Below, piece after piece: positions 23,078 through 34,666 of a stretch of 64,000 nt of DNA. The translations under genes were made by a program, and so were the position numbers. The notes under the pieces are model-generated. The model saw nothing but the letters and a program-made list of their open reading frames with translations, had not been told where the DNA came from and did not search any database. Within the stretch, counting starts at the first letter, position 1. Every line of letters starts with the position of its first letter. This stretch comes from Sipunculus nudus (lineage: Eukaryota; Annelida; Sipuncula; Golfingiida; Sipunculidae). The DNA lies in the NCBI GenBank assembly GCA_026874595.1, contig CM049312.1, positions 51,527,429 to 51,591,428 of the forward strand, written 5' to 3'.

Positions 23078-24531
23078 TGTACTGTATTTGTTCATGTATA
23101 AGACGACACCATGCATAAGACGAGGGCCAATTTTAAGGTCCAAAATTGGGTAAAAATTGTCTGCAAATATCCACGAGGTTGAACCCACTAAAAATAAGCA
23201 TGTCAAGAGTTCTGTTCATTACAGGGCATTTGCATCCTGCTCTTATAAAATTAAATTTCATTTAAACCAAATGAAAGTCTTCTGCATAATTTGTGGGAGA
23301 TCACCCCAAATACTCGCTGCATATCAGCTTCCAGATCCACAAGGGGCTTAAGTAGAAAAGTCACTGCGCACAAAACGAAGGCTACCAAGATGCTAACATA
23401 ACCAGGTTTCCTCAATAACCGCCGGTGTTAATCTTAAAATAGCCAAATTATTTTTCATGTCTTGTCCACCACAATGTTACGTTTTCTAACAAAATAAATC
23501 AGGTAGGTGTAGTTAGATTCAAATTGATTCATCTGTGCCAGCGTGGAAGGAAAAACATGTAATCAGGTAATGACTGCAAATTGATGCGCCGTGCCATCCT
23601 GTGCGCACACGCAGGCATCCCCTGTATCCTTGGCTTAATAAATTTATGAGGTAATCCGGTTCCCAACCTGCCTTTCTCAAGTTGTGTTTGGGTCTTGTAG
23701 ACAATTTCTATTAGCAAATCTTCCCAGTAATCTCTTGAAACCTAACTTGATATTGCAACTGCTTGTATGTGTGCATTCCTGTTTGATAACTGGGACATTT
23801 TGACATTACATGCAACTGCATAATGATGCTATTCAAGATTTACTAGAAAGAAGAAACAACTAGTGATTTAGGGCCAATATAAAAAGGGAAAGTCTTGGTG
23901 CTTTACCGAAGAAAGATCTCGAATCTCAAACTGGGAATAGTACATCAATTCAATTACCTTTTTCCACGGACTAAGACAACCAGATGAATTACCAGATTAA
24001 TCTTTATGGAACTTTCAGTAATGTACAGAAGGTAATTGACTGTCATGGGAACAAGTTTGTTTGCACTTTTATTTCTCCATTAGAATGCACTGGTTCTTCC
24101 GTCAGTGTCAGTAAAGTTTTTATTACAATTACACGGTTCATTTGAAGTGCATCAGGACAGACTGCCCCCTTCATAGACCTGCTCAAATAGTGTGGGTCTA
24201 TAAGCTTGCATGTGACTGTCAGTTGGTCTTTGATACTTTGATTAATTTACGGTCAATGTGGCAAGGACAAACCTTTACTTATCAATTATACACAATCTGC
24301 ATATCTAAATCTGATGTATAATCCATAACAAAAGCAAAGCTTTGTAATGTTGTTTATTGAGTGTTTTATATACCATCGTATGGCCATGATTACCGATATT
24401 CACGGCAGACAGTTTAACCAATGTAGTCTACGTTTACAGCCATAAATTTTCATATAAGAAGGGGCTCCCTCTTGGACAAGTATTTTCAGGTTAAAATTTA
24501 TCGCCTTATACACGCAAAAATATAGTAATTC
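23078..24531. mobile_element. DNA-transposon-like element with terminal inverted repeats
   Basis: The left terminus tactgtatttgttcatgtat continues as aagacgacacc. The right terminus near 24505-24531 reads on the minus strand tactatatttttgcgtgtat, then aaggcgat. These are imperfect inverted repeats of about 26 bp with the common GTATAAGACG core. About 1.45 kb internal, with no transposase recognised. The target duplication is not clear beyond TA, so the superfamily is left open. Confidence 0.6.
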
Positions 24532-24644
24532 TGCATTTCTTGCATAAGTTGGTCATAACATTGAGATATCTTTTTCTAACAGATTCAGATTTTGTTTGTA
24601 ATTGCAGTGAAAGCAAACTTTCATTTTGTGACAGGGAAGAGTAA

Positions 24645-24780
24645 TCCTAGTAACCATTACCATGAACATGTTTGTTACAGGAAGAATGTCTGTACGAGGA
24701 TCAGGTACTTAATCCTAGTAACCATTACCATGAACATGTTTGTTACAGGAGGAGTGTCTGTACGAGGATCAGGTACGAGC
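24645..24780 (+). repeat. 68-bp tandem duplication covering the last intron end and exon start
   Basis: Two copies of a 68-bp unit (taatcctagtaaccattacc, then atgaacatgtttgttacag, then GARGARTGTCTGTACGAGGA, then TCAG). The first copy (acceptor ending 24680) is followed by a pseudo-exon start, the second (acceptor ending 24748) by the true exon. Differences between copies are few (gaagaa versus gaggag), so the duplication is young. Confidence 0.93.
24681..24704 (+). other. Candidate 24-nt in-frame microexon (duplicated exon start)
   Basis: 24 bases between a copied acceptor (tgtttgttacag) and a donor-like CAG|gtactt encode EECLYEDQ. Both neighbours are phase 0, so inclusion would add eight residues duplicating the first eight of the last exon without a frameshift. 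Whether it is spliced is unknown. Its small size argues for weak or no use. Confidence 0.45.
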
Positions 24781-24985
24781 AGACATCCGCAGCTTTATCT
24801 CCCTCTACAGTAGAGATCATCCTCTCCATGGCCGGGCCATTGCTAGAATCTTCCATGGAATACCAAGTCCCTGCTTCCCTAGCGACACATGGGGACGAGT
24901 TAGACGTTTCTGGAGATGTCACATGAACGTAGATTTTAATCTTTTAAGACGTTTGGCGACCCAGGAATTGATCAGAGCAAGGTAG
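24749..24985 (+). CDS. RECQL4: RecQ-like helicase 4, last exon
   Basis: 78 codons plus TAG. It contains QVRADIRSFISLYSRDHPLH, GRAIARIFHGIPSPCFP and RRFWRCHMNVDFNLL, then LATQELIRAR. This matches the C-terminal end of human RecQ4 ('SRAVARIFHGIGSPCYP', 'RRFWRKYLHLSFHAL', 'LATEELLQVAR') and ends at the same place. Acceptor tgtttgttacag at 24737-24748. The internal CAG|gtacga at 24772 is the donor-like site used by the duplicated microexon. Confidence 0.95.
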   Translation, partial: EECLYEDQVRADIRSFISLYSRDHPLHGRAIARIFHGIPSPCFPSDTWGRVRRFWRCHMNVDFNLLRRLATQELIRAR

Positions 24986-25166
24986 CAGGAGATAGGAGAG
25001 TAACATTTTCTTTAGGGACATCCACAGGAGTATTTGTTCACATATTCAGCAAGAATGTGCCACGCATTCAACAGACAGAAAATGAATTTGCAGCCAGGTT
25101 TGGAGTTCATATTTCCAATGAGGTACTGGTACCATTTGTATAATACTGTAAAAGTTTTTATCAATC

Positions 25167-25172
25167 AATAAA
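25167..25172 (+). promoter_or_regulatory. Probable RECQL4 poly(A) signal
   Basis: AATAAA 182 bp after the stop, followed about 15-30 bases later by a GT-rich stretch (gcattgtgtctgtgtatctgg). It is the first canonical hexamer after the stop codon. The cleavage site is inferred near 25190-25200. Confidence 0.6.
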
Positions 25173-25209
25173 TAATTATTTGTCAATTGATGCATTGTGT
25201 CTGTGTATC

Positions 25210-25876
25210 TGGTACGAGTTTTTTACCAGAGGCATGTCAACAAGTTTATTAGGGACAGATAAGAACAGTTGAATGGACACTTTGATACATCACTGACTTG
25301 AAGGACTGAGAGCCAGGATTTTGTAACACTTTGTTTAAATGGGCCCCCTTTTAAGTGTGACGTGCTGGCACAGGATGATAGTTATACCTGTTAACATTGG
25401 TTACGAGGGCATTTTGTGATGTGTAACTGAGGCTTATATTCTATAAATTCTCTATGTATAGATTTCGCATTCAATACATGGCAAGTCCCATAATAGATCT
25501 TGCTGGGGTTCATGGTAGTTGGGAACATATTTCTCGACTTGTTTGTGCATTTTCACAGTATTCTACAAGGACCTTGGCTCCCTTTTGAAGTCAATTCTAG
25601 TTCATATCCAACTGATAGGCCTCCACAATTTTAATGCCAAAGCAGGGAGAGACAAAACAGAGAAAGTGTGCTGGGCAAACACAAGACTTGGGGAGATTTA
25701 TGAGCTTTTTAAACCCACCCCGTGTGCTGATCTATATCATGTTAGTGCTCTCTTCAGATTGGCAAACAAGTACAAGATTACAAAGATACATAATAGATTA
25801 AAAAAGTGGCAGCCAAGCATATGGTGCAAGATATTTATACCTGACACAAAGATCACAAGAGCAGTGGCACAAGTTA
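25210..25876 (+). other. Intergenic sequence, nothing supported
   Basis: Between the RECQL4 3' end and an inverted family X element. A 130-codon open frame (25519-25911) shows no recognisable domain and runs into the transposon; I do not call it a gene. Confidence 0.5.
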
Positions 25877-28812
25877 TTAGCTCAGCTGACAGAAAGTCAT
25901 CTGAGCTATAGCGATCACCCTTTGTCCGTCGTCTGTCCGGCCGTCTGTTAACAGGGCACAAATCGTAACCGCTGGACCTGGAATCTTCTCACTTGACATC
26001 CAGGGAGGTCAATGAAAAATCTCCTTGGAAACCTGAAATTAGGTCTCTGTTACCCATATCCTTCGAGCTATGGGGCTCCAAATTACCCCCCAGAATAATG
26101 CAAAATTTGATACAAAAGCTCAAATATCTGAATAACTTCTGCATTGATCACCATGATTCTTTGCATGAATATTGATCATCGGATGTTTCATCAGTTCCTG
26201 TGGACTGGTGGCGCCACCTGTATTTTTTCCAATTTTTACGAATTTTTTTCTCTTTTTTTTCAGACCTGCAATGAAACTGTCATCTGTGTACAGGGCACAA
26301 ATCGTAACCACTGGACCTGGAATTTCTAAACTTAATATTCAGGGAGGTCCATGAAAAATCTGCTTGAAAACCTGAAATTAGGTCTCTGTTACCCATATCC
26401 TTTGAGCTATGGGGCTCTGAAGTACCCCCAGAATAATGCAAAATTTGATACAAAAGCTCAAGTATCTGAATAACTACTGCACTGATCACCATGATTCTTT
26501 GCAAGAATATTGATCATGGGATGTTCCATCAGTTCCTGCGGACTGGTGGCGCCACCTGTATTTTTTCCAATATTTACGAATATTTTTCTTTTTTTTTTTC
26601 AGACCTGCAATGAAACTGTCATCTGTTTACAGGGCACAAATTGTAACCACTTGACCTGGAATTTCTAAACTTAATATCCAGGGAGGTCCATGAAAAATCT
26701 GCTTGAAAACCTGAAATTAGGTCTCTGTTACCTATATCCTTTGAGCTATGGGGCTCTGAAGTACCCCCCAGAATAATGCAAAATTTGATACAAAAGCTCA
26801 AGTATCTGAATAACTACTGCATTGATCACCATGATTCTTTGCATGAATATTGATCATGGGATGTTCCATCACTTCCTGCAGACTGATAGCGCCACCTGTG
26901 TTTTTTCCAATTTTTATGAATTTTTTTCTCTTTTTTTTCAGACCTGCAATGAAACTGTCATCTGTTAACAGGACACAAATCTTAACCACTAGACCTGGAA
27001 TCTTCAAACTTAATATCCAGGGAGGTCCATGAAAAATCTCCTTGAAAACCTGAAATTAGGTCTCTGTTACCTATATTCTCCGAGCTATAGGGCTATTAAA
27101 TACCCCCAAGAATAACAGTTTTGCGGATACTGTTTTCAGCCGGACACTGCCGCTGCATAGGTGCCCAGAGAACTCCTCCGTAACCACTGGGCGGAAACCC
27201 GGGATTATGTTCGGGTCACATGTGAACTGCTGCGCCCAGATTTTGTTTTGACCTCAGACCTTTCGTCTGCGCTTTGCATCCGTCTGTGCGTCTGTTATGA
27301 CACATTAACCCACATATCTCAGGAACCGTTTGACCGATCCGGAAAAAATTTTTGCCCAAATGTAGCCCTTGGATAGCTTTATAACATACATAAAAAATGG
27401 TGGCGCCACCTGCAACCAATTTTGCAGTGTCCATCTGTTCACCTGCCTTGGGATAATATCACTCATATATCTGAATTGGTTGGACTTATCCACCTGAAAT
27501 TTTGCATGTGTATACATCCTGGACAGCTTTCTGGATTTTATGACAGGTGGTGCCACCTACATTCACGCTTATGCTGCAGACATCCAAGCTCATATCTCGG
27601 GAACTGTTTGACCGATTGGGCCAAAATTTTGCATGTGTATAGACCTCACATAGCTCTTTATCATACGCAAAACTTTGGCGCCACCTGCAACCATTTTTGC
27701 ACAGCAGCCGTCCATTTGTCTGCGGTGGGATAAAATCACTTATATCTCTGCACTGGTTTGACTTATCTGCCTAAAATTTTGCAGGTTTATACATCTTGGA
27801 TAGCTTTCTGGATTATGTGGCAGGAGGCGCCACCTACATTTATGTTAACGCTGCAGACATCCAGGTTTATATCTCGGGAACCTTTTGACCGATTGGGCCA
27901 AAATTTTGCATGTATATAGACCTCACATAGCTCTATCATACCCAAAACTGGTGGCGCCACCTGCAACCATTTTTGCACAGCTTCCGTCTGTTTGTCTGCA
28001 ATGGGATAAATTCACTCATATCTCTGCACTCGTTTGACTTATCTGCGCAAAATTTTGCGGGTTTATACATCTTGGAGAGCTTTCTTGATTTTATGACAGG
28101 TTTTGCCACCTACATTTACATTTATGCTGCAGACATCCAAGCTCATATCTCGGGAACCATTTGGCCGATTGGGCCAAAATTTTGCAGTTGTATAGATCTC
28201 CCATAGCTTTTTATCATACGCAAAACTTTTGGCGCCACCTGCAACCATTTTTGCACAGGGTCCTGGGGTAAAATCACTTGTATCTCAGCAGTGGTTTGAC
28301 TTTTTGCATTTGTATACAACTTTGATAGCTTTCTGGATTTTGTGGTAGGTCACACACCCATGCTAATATGCAACACACCTCACTCTATTTCCCCTTGTTA
28401 CTCAATCCATGCCTCACTTCACCCGTCCCACTCTGATTTCGGCGGATACACATAGTCGCTTGTCGACTACCTGTATTCTAGTTAAAAATTGGATACAAAC
28501 AAAAGCTCCAGTATCTGAATAACTAATGCCTTGATAGCCATGATTCTTGGGATATATATTGATCATGGAGTGTTTCATCAGTTCCTGCAGACTGGTGGCA
28601 CTACCTGTATTTTTTTTCAGATTTTAAGCATTTTTCTTTCTATTTATGAGACCTTCAAATGAAGTTGTCATCTGTCCAAAAGCCCACTGAAACATATTTC
28701 TAAGGACTCTTCACAAAATTCATGATTTGTTTGCACTCTGGCAGTCATTTTCCTCATTAGTCAACATTCCTTGAATTCAGCTGAGCGTCATGGCCCATGG
28801 GCCACTAGTTTA
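25877..28812 (-). mobile_element. Family X element, complete, D- and A-type units, inverted
   Basis: Starts with the hairpin terminus (ttagctcagctgacagaaag, then tcatctgagctatagcg) and ends with cagctgagcgtcatggccca then tgggccactagt, the palindromic terminus. Contents: about 3.5 tandem D units of ~350 bp (25950-27120; markers 'acagggcacaaatcgtaacc', 'ggtctctgttacccatatcc', 'gatcaccatgattctttgca', GGTGGCGCCACC), then about four A units of ~277 bp (27290-28480), then part of another D unit. No transposase ORF. Imperfect flanks give no clear target duplication. Confidence 0.8.
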
Positions 28813-29664
28813 CATAGTAACAGATTCAAAAGAACCATGCAAGGTGGGGAGTGCTGGATAGATCTTGATCCTCTGCACTTCAAGAAACCATCTTGAACCT
28901 TGCGAAAAACGATCATCTATACATGTGGAAACACAGTAATAGAGATGGCCCAGTACTCCTACCCTTAGTATGTGCTTCTAGGATTTGGCTGGTCCCATGT
29001 AGACCAAACAACAAATGACATCACTGGAGCCACCACCTCAGCTGATTCTCAGTGTTTGTTTTCCATTGCTGTATGTTTGTTTGTTTGTTTAAACTTCTAG
29101 CCACTGACATTTCAGCTGGAGAGAAAATTAAATTTTTGGACATTTCAGCAAGTTAAAAGTCTGTTCTTATGTCAGAGTATTTCCATGGTGCCCACTGCAG
29201 GGATGGCATTCCAAATGAGAGGGGTTTTACATATATACAAAAACAAAACCTCTTGGGTTCCAAACAACACTTTATGACATGACAAAATTATAATATATAT
29301 TAAACATGGTTGTTTCTATAAGATACATCATTGACACAATATATGAGGGAATGTATAATCTAACATCATAAGTTCATATACACAGTGGCATTGCTATTCT
29401 CAAGTTTCCCTGAGTGCTCTTGCTTGGTGCATTGTTTTGTCCACCGTATGTTACTTAATTATGGCAACATTTACTAACAATCTGCCTTAATTACATGCCA
29501 TACAGATTTACCTCAAATAAATGCACTGCTAACCACATTTAGTTTTAAATAAGACCTCAATGCATCAGCATCTCTTGACTGATGAGGATGATGTGTGATG
29601 CATATTACAGCATCATAGGTTTAATGTCAAAAGATGAGTGCCATAAATAATAAATGTACATAGT

Positions 29665-29696
<32 letters not shown>

Positions 29697-29994
29697 TAAC
29701 ATATCTACGGTAATGAGCAATATACACTCAATGTTCCACTGGGGTCTATAAACGTTTTTAGGTTTTTCTCACATATTAAAGTTAAAGAAAACTTGTCCTG
29801 TCTCAAAAAATTATTCATGTTATGTGTGGGTTTCTGTTAGAGGAGATCACAAAAAAAAGTCCTTTTGAAACACTCGAAAAAGGGGAATATCATGTAAATG
29901 TAACCTAACAGATATTTAGTCAATCAAAGCCAACAACAGTATTTAATCCAAACAGGGATGTTTCAGCTCATCTTATCCTACCACCAACCTGTTA
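28813..29994. other. Intergenic sequence with a TA microsatellite
   Basis: No gene or shared repeat family recognised. A (TA)n tract lies at about 29665-29700. Confidence 0.5.
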
Positions 29995-30570
29995 CAGCTT
30001 TAAGTCTAAAGGCCAAAACACCCATACTATCTAAAAAATGGAAGGAGCTAGCATCACCAAATTTTATGCAAAAAATCAGTCATCTAAAAAACTAGATTTT
30101 GCTTATTTTTTTTATATCTGCATTTACTTAGATTTTATAGGGAAATAGCTAGAAAAACTCCTTCTCTGAAACTGTCCAGCCAAATATTTCAATGTTTCAC
30201 AGAAATAATCCCTGGAACAATCTCTCTCAAGTTTGTTTGAATGGTTCCAGTTCAGTGAAATTTGGCTGAGTTACAGAAAGCTGAACTTAGTCATTTGGCC
30301 AAAAAAGGATACTAAAATTACAATATCAGAAACCGTTGGAGCTATCATCACCAAATGTTATGCATATGTTGGTCACATGAGTGAATTTTATAACTGAGGT
30401 ATTGGTGGCACCACCTGCATCTACCTTTTTTGCACCGGGTCATCGGTCATCAGTACATTAAACCATAATTTCTCAGGAATAGTCGGGGCTAGCATCCCCA
30501 AATGTCATATATCAAATGTTATGGGATTGAGCTTTTGTGGTGCCACCTGCATCAACTTACATTTTATACA
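29995..30570 (+). repeat. Family H dispersed repeat
   Basis: Units with phrases 'gagctagcatcaccaaa..ttatgca' recur about three times (30045, 30340, 30485), two with a GGTGGCACCACCTGCAT-type core. A related stretch is inverted at 59990-60740. Degenerate; no coding. Confidence 0.55.
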
Positions 30571-31544
30571 GACATCTTGTTATGCAATAACATATGTCTG
30601 AATACATGACCATTTCAATTAAATAAATGTACCATACACAACAGCATATCTATCTAAATGTCTTTTGGTGACCCAAAACAGGAGAGATAAACGTCACAAT
30701 TCTTTCTTACATGTATTACTTTGTTCTCATAACAGAAAACCACCACAAAGTTGCAAACATCACAGTTTTGAGATCCTCATAGTATGATAAGAAACATAAG
30801 TTGAGTAACCCACCCTTACAGCATAAGTTATAACATACATAAATGGCTGCAATCACCACAAACTGGTCAGCAAAGCAAATCAGAGCCTCTGACTGCAGTT
30901 ACAGCATAATTCACAGCAGACCTCACAAATGGAAGCATTATAGAAGTTTGTTTGAATGTTCCAAAGGGATGTTAACACAAATGGATGCGTACATTTCAAA
31001 CTAGTGCCAGACAGACCCAAAATAAATCATTACACAGCTAAAACTGTCACATGACTGCTACTTTTTGTCTCAAAATTACAATGAAATCTTGACAAAAAAC
31101 TGGAAATAAATACAGATGGTACCACGTAGCTACTATCATTTTACAATCAGGACTGAAATTCAGTGCAAATTTCAAGGGAATCCATGCATTAATTATGAAG
31201 TTATTCGAGCTTTAAATTAATTTTTACTCTTAATTAAATTTCAATCATGTTAATGACATCTCTGAAAAATGGATTGGGTCAATATTATTCAAACTTTAAT
31301 GTTTTTTTTTCAATTAAGAAAATTTAATCTACATCTTTGAACTTCACAAACATTTCAGGACTCTAAATTATGTTTTTCCTTCACAAAAACATGCTAAAAT
31401 AGGTCACTTTGGCATAATTAAGGATTCCAAGGAGGTTTCAAATCACCTCAGATATTAAGTAAGAAGTCTCTAAGTTAAAATGGGGGTCCTCACTATTGCC
31501 AATACTAGAGCTTGGAGGTAAAAATCTCATATTTTAAAATCTTT
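30571..31544. other. Intergenic sequence, nothing supported
   Basis: AT-rich with no recognised gene. The phrase atttcaggactctaaattat at 31355-31397 is also present at 32233-32277 as part of a duplication junction. Confidence 0.5.
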
Positions 31545-31880
31545 ACTAGGGCACCACCTGGGCGGTCATCATATAGCGATAAGGATTTCTGTCTGTCTGT
31601 CTGCACATTATCTCAAGAACCATTCAAGATATTGCTGGGGAATTTTAACCAAAGATTGTCACCTGTGAGGGGATGCGAGCTCTGTAATTTTAGACCCATC
31701 AGAAATAGAATATGGACACCAGGCAGCGATCTTGGAAAAACAAAACATTTTTTCAAGAACCATTCAAGTCATTGCTGTGAAAATCTGACTGAAGATTGTC
31801 ATCCATGAGGGGATATGGGCCACTGAAATCAGACCCATCAAAATCCAGCAACACCACAAGGCTGTCATTTTGAGGAACTG
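31545..31880 (+). repeat. Tandem repeat, ~130-bp units
   Basis: The phrases 'tcaagaaccattcaagatattgctg' and 'aagattgtcacctgtgaggggat' each occur twice (about 31614/31754 and 31655/31793). The stretch opens with gggcaccacctgggcggtca and tctgtctgtctgtctgc, resembling the start of other degenerate transposon-like repeats here. Confidence 0.55.
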
Positions 31881-31990
31881 GGCATTGCAGAGACCCAACT
31901 GAGGACCGTTAGGGTGCCAATCATTTCTAGCTGATAAGACCATGGTCACTCAGTGGTGTATGAGAGATACTAGTAATATGGTCTATTACA

Positions 31991-32525
31991 CCTAGGTGCA
32001 CATGAATCCTACAGCATGAATTGCAAAGAAATTACTTTCCATTATGGTTTATAATATACTATTCAATTTGTGACCATTATATCAATAATACTATCAACTA
32101 GACATTTCTTGGCACCACAGGTGCCATAGTATCCCAAGACAATTAATCCCCCCCCCCCCCTCCCCCTTTAAGAATAGGCCCCCCATCTTCAGCAACAATA
32201 AATATCAGACCACACTCATAGAAAAGGTCACTCATTTCAGGACTCTAAATTATGTTTTTCCTTCACAAAAACATGCTACACCTAGGTGCACATGAATCCT
32301 ACAGCATGAATTGCAAAGAAATTACTTTCCATTATGGTTTATAATATACTATTCAATTTGTGACCATTATATCAATAATACTATCAAATAGACATTTCTT
32401 GGCACCACAGGTGCCATATGTTCCCAAGACAATTAATCCCCCCCCTCCCCCTTTAAGAATAGGCCCCCCATCTTCAGCAACAATAAATATCAGACCACAC
32501 TCATAGAAAAGGTCACTCATAGAAA
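31991..32525. repeat. 290-bp tandem duplication with a 45-bp templated insert
   Basis: cctaggtgcacatgaatcct and about 240 following bases at 31991-32235 are repeated from 32281 with only small differences (C-run length; one mismatch near 32388). Between them, 32233-32277 is a copy of 31355-31397. This looks like a repair or replication-switch event. Confidence 0.85.
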
Positions 32526-33353
32526 AGGCCATGACCCCAATTTCAATATACATCATCCCCTAACCCATGTCTATGTATATGCATAATATGAAAGAAATCT
32601 GTCCATTAGTTTTTTACTTATAATGCTCACAGTACTGTTAAGTGGCAATGATGGGGTCTTAAACGGCACCAAAACAAGTAAAAGAATAACAGGTGGCCCC
32701 ACCTGTTTCAGGTACATGACAATACTATCCAAGATCTTCGGTCAAGTTGATTTTTGGACCAACTCATGCAACCCTTATTGAGATATTAATGATTTTGTGT
32801 GATTTTCACCATATATATATATAATATTCAAGGTCAAGGCCACTCTCATAGAAAAGGCCATGACCCCAATTTAAATAAACATTTTCCCATGACCCATATC
32901 TATATATATGCATAATTTAAAAGAAATCTGTCCATTAGTTTTTGACTTATAATGCTCACAGTACTGTCAAGTAGCAATTTTGTGGGTATTAAACGGCACA
33001 AAAACAAGTAAAGAATAACAGGTGGCGCCACCAGTTTCTGGAACATGACAACCCTATCCATGATCTTCCATCAACTTGATTTTGGGATCAATCCATGCAA
33101 GATTTCTTGAGATATTTAAGAATTTGTGCGTTTTCAGCAAAATTGGATCTATTCAAGGTCAAGGACACTCCTAGTGAAGGTCATGACCTCATTTTAAATA
33201 GGCGTCGTCCTCTCACCCATATCTTTACATATACCAAGTTTGGTAAAGATCCGTGAAATATTTTTTGAGTTATCGCGCCAACAAGATTTATATGCGGAGG
33301 CGGCGGCGGGACCGGTATGAAAACATAGTATCCCCAGACTTTGTCTGGGGATA
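32098..33353 (+). repeat. Repeat element with terminal 11-bp hairpin
   Basis: After a 'cttggcaccacaggtgcca' palindromic start, ~330-bp units follow (markers 'aaggccatgaccccaattt', 'gaaatctgtccattagttttt', 'aataacaggtggcgccacc'), then a G/C-rich tail (ggcggcgggaccgg). It ends in TATCCCCAGAC-TTT-GTCTGGGGATA (33329-33353), a perfect 11-bp hairpin. Non-coding and probably a non-autonomous mobile element. Confidence 0.65.
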
Positions 33354-33408
33354 CAGTAATACATATATTCCTATAAAATAAAATATTTTATATACATCTT
33401 GCAACATA

Positions 33409-34666
33409 CAGTGAAAACTGATCTAACGGACACCTCACTTAGGCGGACAACTGGCTATAACAGACAAGATAGTTAAGTCCCTTCAAAATTTCCTATATGT
33501 TATGTATAAGCGGAACCTCTATAAGGCGGACACCTCACTACTGGGGACAACTGACAGCAGATTTCAACTCAGACCAACATTCTAAGAGTAAATGAACCTG
33601 ACATATATGGACTTGATATGCCATCTCCGGCGGACACTGATCACCCGCCCCGGGCAACATCAAAGGTCACCGGTACTGTAGTTGTTCCCGAGACTGGAAC
33701 AAACAGGATTATGCAATCCCCAGCTGTTACCTAAGGCTTAATGCGTGTACGTGCTCATGTCATGGTGTGATTGCTCATAAGATAAACACAGCAAGGGTAA
33801 TGTGGTAAACATTGTGTCACTTTATTTCACGGTTGATCATTCACACGTTGCGAAGCTGCATATTATTTGCTCGACCATGGGGTCATTTAATTGCCTATTA
33901 GCCATGCATCACTGATCTCACCACCCAATATCTAACTCAGCCACTTTAACAGCAGGCTGTTTGATATTAATTAATTAGTTTTGCTCAATATATGTCAAAC
34001 TGATCTGCTCAGTTTTAAACGTGCTTACTCCATAGTTGTTTGTACCATGCTGCCCTGCACATGCTCCTCGGGGTTTGTTAAATCTCTGGTGCCTTCAACA
34101 TTAAAGCAAATCAAACCATACAACCATTATCAAAGAAAGTTTAAGGCTAATGCTACATTCACTCATAAAAACCAATGTTCCCAGGTTTGTAGCCATTACA
34201 ATCTTCGCATTATCAACGTCGTCATTATCTTTAAGATTATAGCATTGGGACAGCTGAACCAGGATTGTTTAGATAATGCCGCCAGGTGGCACCATGTGTA
34301 TTCCAAGGCGAGTTCTTTCGCTATCTGAAAAAGCCAAGCTTATTTGACTGAGTGAATCAGCGAAAAGAGCCTACGCCCAATTGCAGAAGAATTAAGTGTG
34401 GCAAGACACAGGTTGCGTCAGTTCTTTAACGTAAAAATATAATCCCAGTTTGTATATGACTACAGAATGCAAGTTGTGGGGATGAATATGTTGTACATGT
34501 ACATGAAACCTGATATAATACAATAAACACGTTCTTGCAGCTGTTCGTTGTCTTTATTTATAATCCCTAAGTTATCAACCAGTCAACCTGCCTAATAAGG
34601 ACATCTCCCTATTAAGGACAAAATGACTGAGTCCCTTGACTGTTTGCTTTAGACAGGTTTCACTGT
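33409..34666. mobile_element. pogo/Tigger-like DNA transposon remnant
   Basis: The left end tacagtgaaaactgatctaa and right end (minus) tacagtgaaacctgtctaaa are inverted repeats of about 20 bp, flanked by TA at both sides, with the 'cctaataaggacatctccct' type subterminal sequence typical of Tigger/pogo elements. At 34329-34430 a frameshifted remnant reads AKLI-x-LSES and then AEELSVARHRLRQ, resembling the N-terminal helix-turn-helix of pogo-like transposases. The intact-looking ORF 33981-34328 has no transposase similarity. Inactive. Confidence 0.75.

Larger units (their letters stand above)
1214..24985 (+). other. RECQL4 gene, 3' part (seven exons; 5' end outside window)
   Basis: Gene-level entry. 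Exons 1214-1339, 1732-1870, 13248-13378, 14165-14327, 15756-15942, 22765-22945 and 24749-24985 join with compatible phases (0, +1, 0, +1, +2, 0) into 387 codons plus a stop. They match the C-terminal part of RecQ-like helicase 4 in order, from just after helicase motif VI to the family's C-terminus. RecQ4 proteins are nuclear ATP-dependent DNA helicases acting in replication initiation and repair; this part follows the helicase core and includes the RecQ4-specific zinc-binding region. The helicase core and the Sld2-like N-terminus lie to the left of the window. Introns range from 392 bp to 11.4 kb and are loaded with repeats, several of which touch splice sites. Confidence 0.93.

Noticed and set aside
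24672-24926. Alternative RECQL4 ending using the first copied acceptor and reading straight through
   Set aside because: The 68-bp offset shifts frame, losing the conserved C-terminus; the conserved peptide is in the frame entered at 24749.
25519-25911. 130-codon open frame as a gene
   Set aside because: No recognisable domain, no splice or start evidence, and its end overlaps the terminal hairpin of a family X element.
33981-34328. 115-codon open frame as a transposase
   Set aside because: Lies inside the pogo-like element but its residues show no transposase similarity; the recognisable remnant is in another frame at 34329-34430.
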